A program made the position numbers and the translations under genes. Source: Knufia peltigerae (lineage: Eukaryota > Ascomycota > Eurotiomycetes > Chaetothyriales > Trichomeriaceae). Taken from it: a stretch of DNA of 22,737 bases. The stretch is from NCBI GenBank assembly GCA_030247855.1, contig JAPDRN010000243.1, forward strand, positions 1 through 22,737. The letters are read 5' to 3'. The notes under the pieces were generated by a model. It ran no database searches. It was not told the DNA's origin and was given only the letters and a program-made list of their open reading frames with translations. Below are positions 18,987-22,737 of the stretch, in pieces (position 1 is the stretch's first letter; every line of letters begins with the position of its first letter).

Positions 18987-20553
18987 ATGGACATCAACAA
19001 GCCCATCGAACTCATTCACGACGTCCAGAAGCGACTCTGGGTCGAGCGAGTTAACCAAGCTCGCGTTGCAGGCCATATAACGAGCTGGATATCATCCTTG
19101 CATCCCAAAAAGCTTGAGTGTATGCTGGACTGTAACTTCCTGAACGGTTCGTACAACCTGTGCCAGAAGTTGCGCTTTTGCGACGGCACCAGCTGGCTGC
19201 TCCGTATGCCCATCATCGGGAGCGTCTGCGACGAGTACGCCGACGAGAAGATTGCAGTGGAGGTGGAGGTACTGAGCCTCCTCCGTGATAGCAACGTCCC
19301 CGTCCCGGGCATCATTGCCTGGGGGCTGACAGCTGCTAATCCGCTCGGCCTGGGGCCCTACATTGTGATGGATTTCATCGAAGGCGTCAGCGTCAACACG
19401 CTGCTGCGGCAGCAGCACAACACCAGATTGCTCAGGGACGACATTTGCGATGATGATGTTAAATTCCTCTACCGACAGTTCGCCCGCATCCTCCTCCAAC
19501 TTTTCCAGATCGACTTTCCTATGCTCGGCAGCCTCCCGACCCCCGTGACCGGATTTAACGCTCCTGTCCGGCCCCTGACTTTCAAGGCGCACGACATCCT
19601 GCAAACTGGAGGAGTCGATACTTTTGGTATGGCCTTCTTGATTTTGGTTCTCTGTTTCTTTGTTCCTGTTTTCGTATTCGCCATCCTAGCGGCGATACCC
19701 TCGCTTGCTTGAGAAACAAACAAACATACTAATTCCATGATTATTCTAAGGCGACCGTACCATAGGCTTCTCTGACACTGCTGATTATTTCTGCTATCTG
19801 GCTGGCCAAGACTGGGCCCAATTCCAACGCCAGCCTAACTCGGGTGGCGGTCCCACCGTCACCCAGGCCAAATACGCTGCCCTTCGTGCCCTCCAGGCCG
19901 TCGCCCCGCAGCTTGTCGAACCTAGCTACGCATCTGGCCCCTACAAGCTCGTTTGTGACGATCTCGGCCTCGCTAACCTCATCGTCCGGAGCACAGACGA
20001 CCTCACTGTGGTCGGGGTGGTGGACCTCGAGTGGTCGTACGCCGGCCCCGCGCAGCTGTTCGGCTCGGCCCCCTGGTGGCTGTTGCAAGACCGGCTGAAT
20101 AACTACGACACTTTCCTCGACAAAGAAGAGGCTCCCAGGGTTTTAGGGAGGTATCTACGGAACCTGGACGTGTTTAAGACCGTGCTCGAGGAAGAGGAGG
20201 CGCGGATGCCAGACCAGCAAGCTATGGAGCTATCTCGCCTGGTGAGGCACTCCGAGGAGTCAGGGAGCATGTGGCTTCACATGTTGCTGTCGTGGGGGTT
20301 CAATCACCCGGATAGCCTACCCTTCACGCAACTTCAGGCGCGCCTCGGGCCTGAGCGGTGGAAGGAGCTGGAGGAGGGCCACCACGGAAAGGAGGCAAGT
20401 GAGTTCACGGAACGGAAGCTAGCGGAATTAGACAAGTATGACGAGATGGTGGAGAGGATGGAGTGCCTACAGGACGATGTAGAGAGTGGGAAGATGACGA
20501 TAGAGACGTTCGTCGCAGTACTAAGAGAATCAAACGGGTTGTGGAAAGCCTGA
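18987..20553 (+). CDS. APH/choline-kinase-like phosphotransferase family protein (2 exons)
   Basis: Model: exon 18987-19626, intron 19627-19750 (124 bp, TACTAAT branch, CTAAG acceptor), exon 19751-20553; 480 residues. The fold is that of fungal aminoglycoside-phosphotransferase-like kinases: an N-lobe with an invariant-lysine-like strand region (SYNLCQKLRF, SWLLRMP), a hinge (GPYIVMDFIEGVSVN), a catalytic loop CDDLGLANL at 282-290, and a metal-binding VVDLEWSYAGPAQLF followed by PWWLLQ. The catalytic-loop histidine of bacterial enzymes is a cysteine here, as I recall for a large fungal clade with CDD at this place; the catalytic Asp (D284) and Asn (N289) remain. Substrate unknown, and drug resistance should not be assumed. 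GC content is higher than in the flanking genes. The C-terminal tail (about residues 390-480) is charged and helical. Confidence 0.86.
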
Positions 20554-20940
20554 TTTACTACTTTTTGGTTTTTGGATTTCTGCCTTCTCTCCCACTTTCT
20601 CCAGGCCGCAACTCGAAGACCACGGCAGACACGAGAATGCTATCACGATATCAACCTGTTTGCAGGGCAGAGATAACGTTCAGGAGTCATGTCCGAAAGG
20701 ATGTATCACCCAAGCGAAGTATTTCGCACAAAGCATTCACAATAAATCATATCCAGAATTTCTCTCTGCTGTGTACATTGATACACCATTCTTGATACGA
20801 ATGACTCTCCGTTGGGACCAAACTTGTTCCCGAACATCATGATAATAGCAGATTGTGAGATAGTAACATCGTCGAAATGATTTTGCCCAAATCCGACCTT
20901 TCTATCTACAGAAGTTCTCTAGCCATGTGAATACCGAGTC
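20554..20940. other. Gap, convergent 3' ends
   Basis: About 390 bases between the stops of the APH-like gene and the DUF7924-type gene, which point at each other. Nothing but expected 3' untranslated sequence seen. Confidence 0.5.
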
Positions 20941-22630
20941 TCATCTCTTCTTTGGTTTCTTGAACGTCGCCTGTTCTGATGTTTTGGAAACAGAAGTTTC
21001 TGGTGTCACTTTCTCGGGATCTAGGAAGCTCAGCTCGTCATCACCTGTAGCTCCTGAGTCCGAGAGGTGATGGCTTTCCAGGCCCTGTGAAAGTCCAGAT
21101 GATGAGGGAAATTGCAGATCGGATTCTTCCGAGAGTCCAAAGTGTATATCGGGTGGTATTGCATCGATTACCGAGCAAAGCCTTTCAAAGTGAGCAGGCA
21201 TCCAGGTATCATATACACTCTTGGTAAACTTGTACGCCGTCCACTTCTCTTTCCCATCAAGTCTGGTGAAGCTGAATTTATCAATGGGATGACGGTAGAA
21301 CGTGGTCTTTTTGCCCTCGATCACAGGGTAGTGGCCATAGATCCTCACAGTCTCGTTGTCATGCGAAATGGAAAAGGCGAGGATCTCCCGATGAAGCTCT
21401 TGCTCGCGCTTCACGAGCCGGAACAGTTCCACGACTCCTCGAACAGCGAGCGTCATGCTGTGCGCGTTCTGTCGATCAGCCACGTCGAGTGCGGCCGCAC
21501 CGCACTTCACTTCGCTCGAGAAGAAGGGGAAGTACATGTACCATGTCCCCATGAAGAAGGAGTTGTCGAAGAGGTCGCCCACGAACGGCTGGAGTTTCTG
21601 AAGTTGAGTTTCGGTGAATGCTTCTCGTCGGAACCCCACAGAGTAGTCTGGTTGAGGTCGTGTTTTAGTAACAGGAATAGAATTGTTCCATCCTTCGTTG
21701 GTGCTTTCAATTAAGCAATCAAGCGCAGCAGCACCATATGTTGCAAAGATCTCTGCTGAGGGCACAATCAACTGAGAAATGTCTCGGATAACCCGGGTTT
21801 CATTTCTGTTCCGTATCTTACGGAAGGTTGAATTGAACAGGTCCTCACGAAACAGCGAGTCCTTTGGTACAGGCTGCGCTTTCTCCAGGAGTCTTCGGAT
21901 AAGAGTCTTGCTTTTATCGTCGACACCAAGGTCTGATGCGTCCATGAAACTCCCTTTTGCCGCGAGTAGAGCTTCATAACGTGCGTCCTTATAAGGAGCA
22001 CTCTTCTCTTCCCTGGCCTTCTGGTCACTCGGTGTGGTTGAGCTGGGTGCGCCAGACTCGCTATCCGATCGCTTCCGGCGAAGGGAGGCGGCGGATTTCT
22101 TTCTCGCCAATAAATGACTCATTTCGCCACTTTCGTTGAAGTATCCTCGCGGCCAGTGGTATGTCTCCGTCCAATATGTAATAGAATCAACGTCCTGAAT
22201 AGAGGGTCTAGGACAGGATAGTCGTGGTCGCTTTTGAGAGGGCGGGTTCAATTGCTGTTCGGTTTCTCGTTTTCGCTTTGGAGACTTCGATGGTAGAAAG
22301 GTAGGAGGTGGGTGCGCACGCTGTATTGGGTCAGTCTTCCATCACAGCATGACGTTGGCGACTTACATTAGGACTTTTAATGTCACTGACTGGAGATGGT
22401 AGAGGCTGCTGGCTGGCTTTTGGTTGAGTCTCATTAATCTCAATCAATCGGTCCAAACGGGCGCTCCGTCGAAGAGAGCTTTGGTTTCGTCCCTTCTTGA
22501 TTCCTTGAGGGCGTTTCCCTTCGCTGGTCAGTCGAGTTCTGAAGGAGGAAGCGGATAAATGACCTTGGTGTAGCAGATTCAAGGACTGCCTTCTGGTCTT
22601 CTGAGCGGTTGCACTGTCTCGTCGTGCCAT
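20941..22630 (-). CDS. DUF7924-type fungal protein with possible PD-(D/E)XK core
   Basis: Model: exon 22630-22367, 46-bp intron 22366-22321 (GTAAGT...ATACAG), exon 22320-20941; 547 residues. The N-terminal 110 residues are basic and disordered (KTRRQS, KRKRETEQQ). A conserved-looking central block (WPRGYFNESG, LARKKSAASLRRKRS, SSTTPSDQKAREEKSAPY) and a domain from about residue 215 to 490 match the fungal multi-copy family I know as DUF7924. In it, PDYSVGF (P312-D313) and FFSSEVKC (E358, K360) followed by DRQNAHS (Q372) have the order and spacing of a PD-(D/E)XK nuclease-like core; this is inference. The C-terminus ends in KKPKKR, a likely nuclear signal. Members are often associated with variable genome regions. 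Function unproven. Confidence 0.83.
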
Positions 22631-22737
22631 GGTTGCTCCAAATGAGGGAGAAAGGAATGGGCAGGTTCATGTAGTTGCCAGCGAAGTGCAGTCGCGGTCG
22701 GACCTTAAGCGCCCAGGCTAGGTTACATGTGACATCA

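Noticed and set aside
18987..20553. Antibiotic-resistance gene
   Set aside because: The catalytic loop and length fit a fungal metabolic or unknown clade; family membership alone does not show resistance.

Overview
The window looks like a chromosomal segment of a filamentous ascomycete (Pezizomycotina; a Eurotiales-like Aspergillus/Penicillium relative is my guess, not shown). The genes are monocistronic and carry short GT-AG introns, mostly 44-76 bp, often with CTAAC/CTGAC-like branch points. Families typical of this group are present: a GH128 wall glucanase, an HMT1-type ABC half transporter, a Zn2Cys6 regulator, a fungal APH-like kinase with a CDD motif, and a DUF7924-type protein. All gene models below were spliced by eye from frame continuity and splice signals. 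No transcript or homology search was available.

Layout. 1-864: 5' part of a GH128 glycoside hydrolase (minus), cut by the window edge. 2098-2574 and 3866-4195: two small secreted proteins with the same six-cysteine pattern and a shared 12-bp TATA-containing promoter motif, apparently a tandem duplication; a 39-bp near-perfect palindrome lies between them. 4680-6658: HMT1-like ABC transporter (minus) with an unresolved N-terminus. 7086-8325 (minus) and 9033-10748 (plus): a divergent pair of multi-exon proteins that I do not recognise. 11450-11815: a broken plus-strand coding relic with a frameshift. 12050-13566 (minus): an unrecognised gene whose 5' exon has an in-frame stop. 13716-15775 (minus): a Zn2Cys6 transcription factor whose zinc cluster sits mid-protein and is split by an intron. 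It shares a roughly 200-bp divergent promoter with 15979-17395 (plus), a fusion of an HD-domain nucleotidase and an adenylate/UMP-CMP kinase. 18091-18279: a 62-residue charged protein with biased codons. 18987-20553: APH-like kinase. 20941-22630 (minus): a DUF7924-type protein with a possible PD-(D/E)XK nuclease core.

No secondary-metabolite cluster, complete transposon, tRNA or rRNA was seen. The stretch from about 7 to 13.7 kb reads as an accessory island of orphan and decaying genes. The best unexplained signals are three 26-bp dyads of the form GCGGCAA-N12-TTGCCGC in non-coding positions, the HD-kinase fusion, and the six-cysteine secreted pair.
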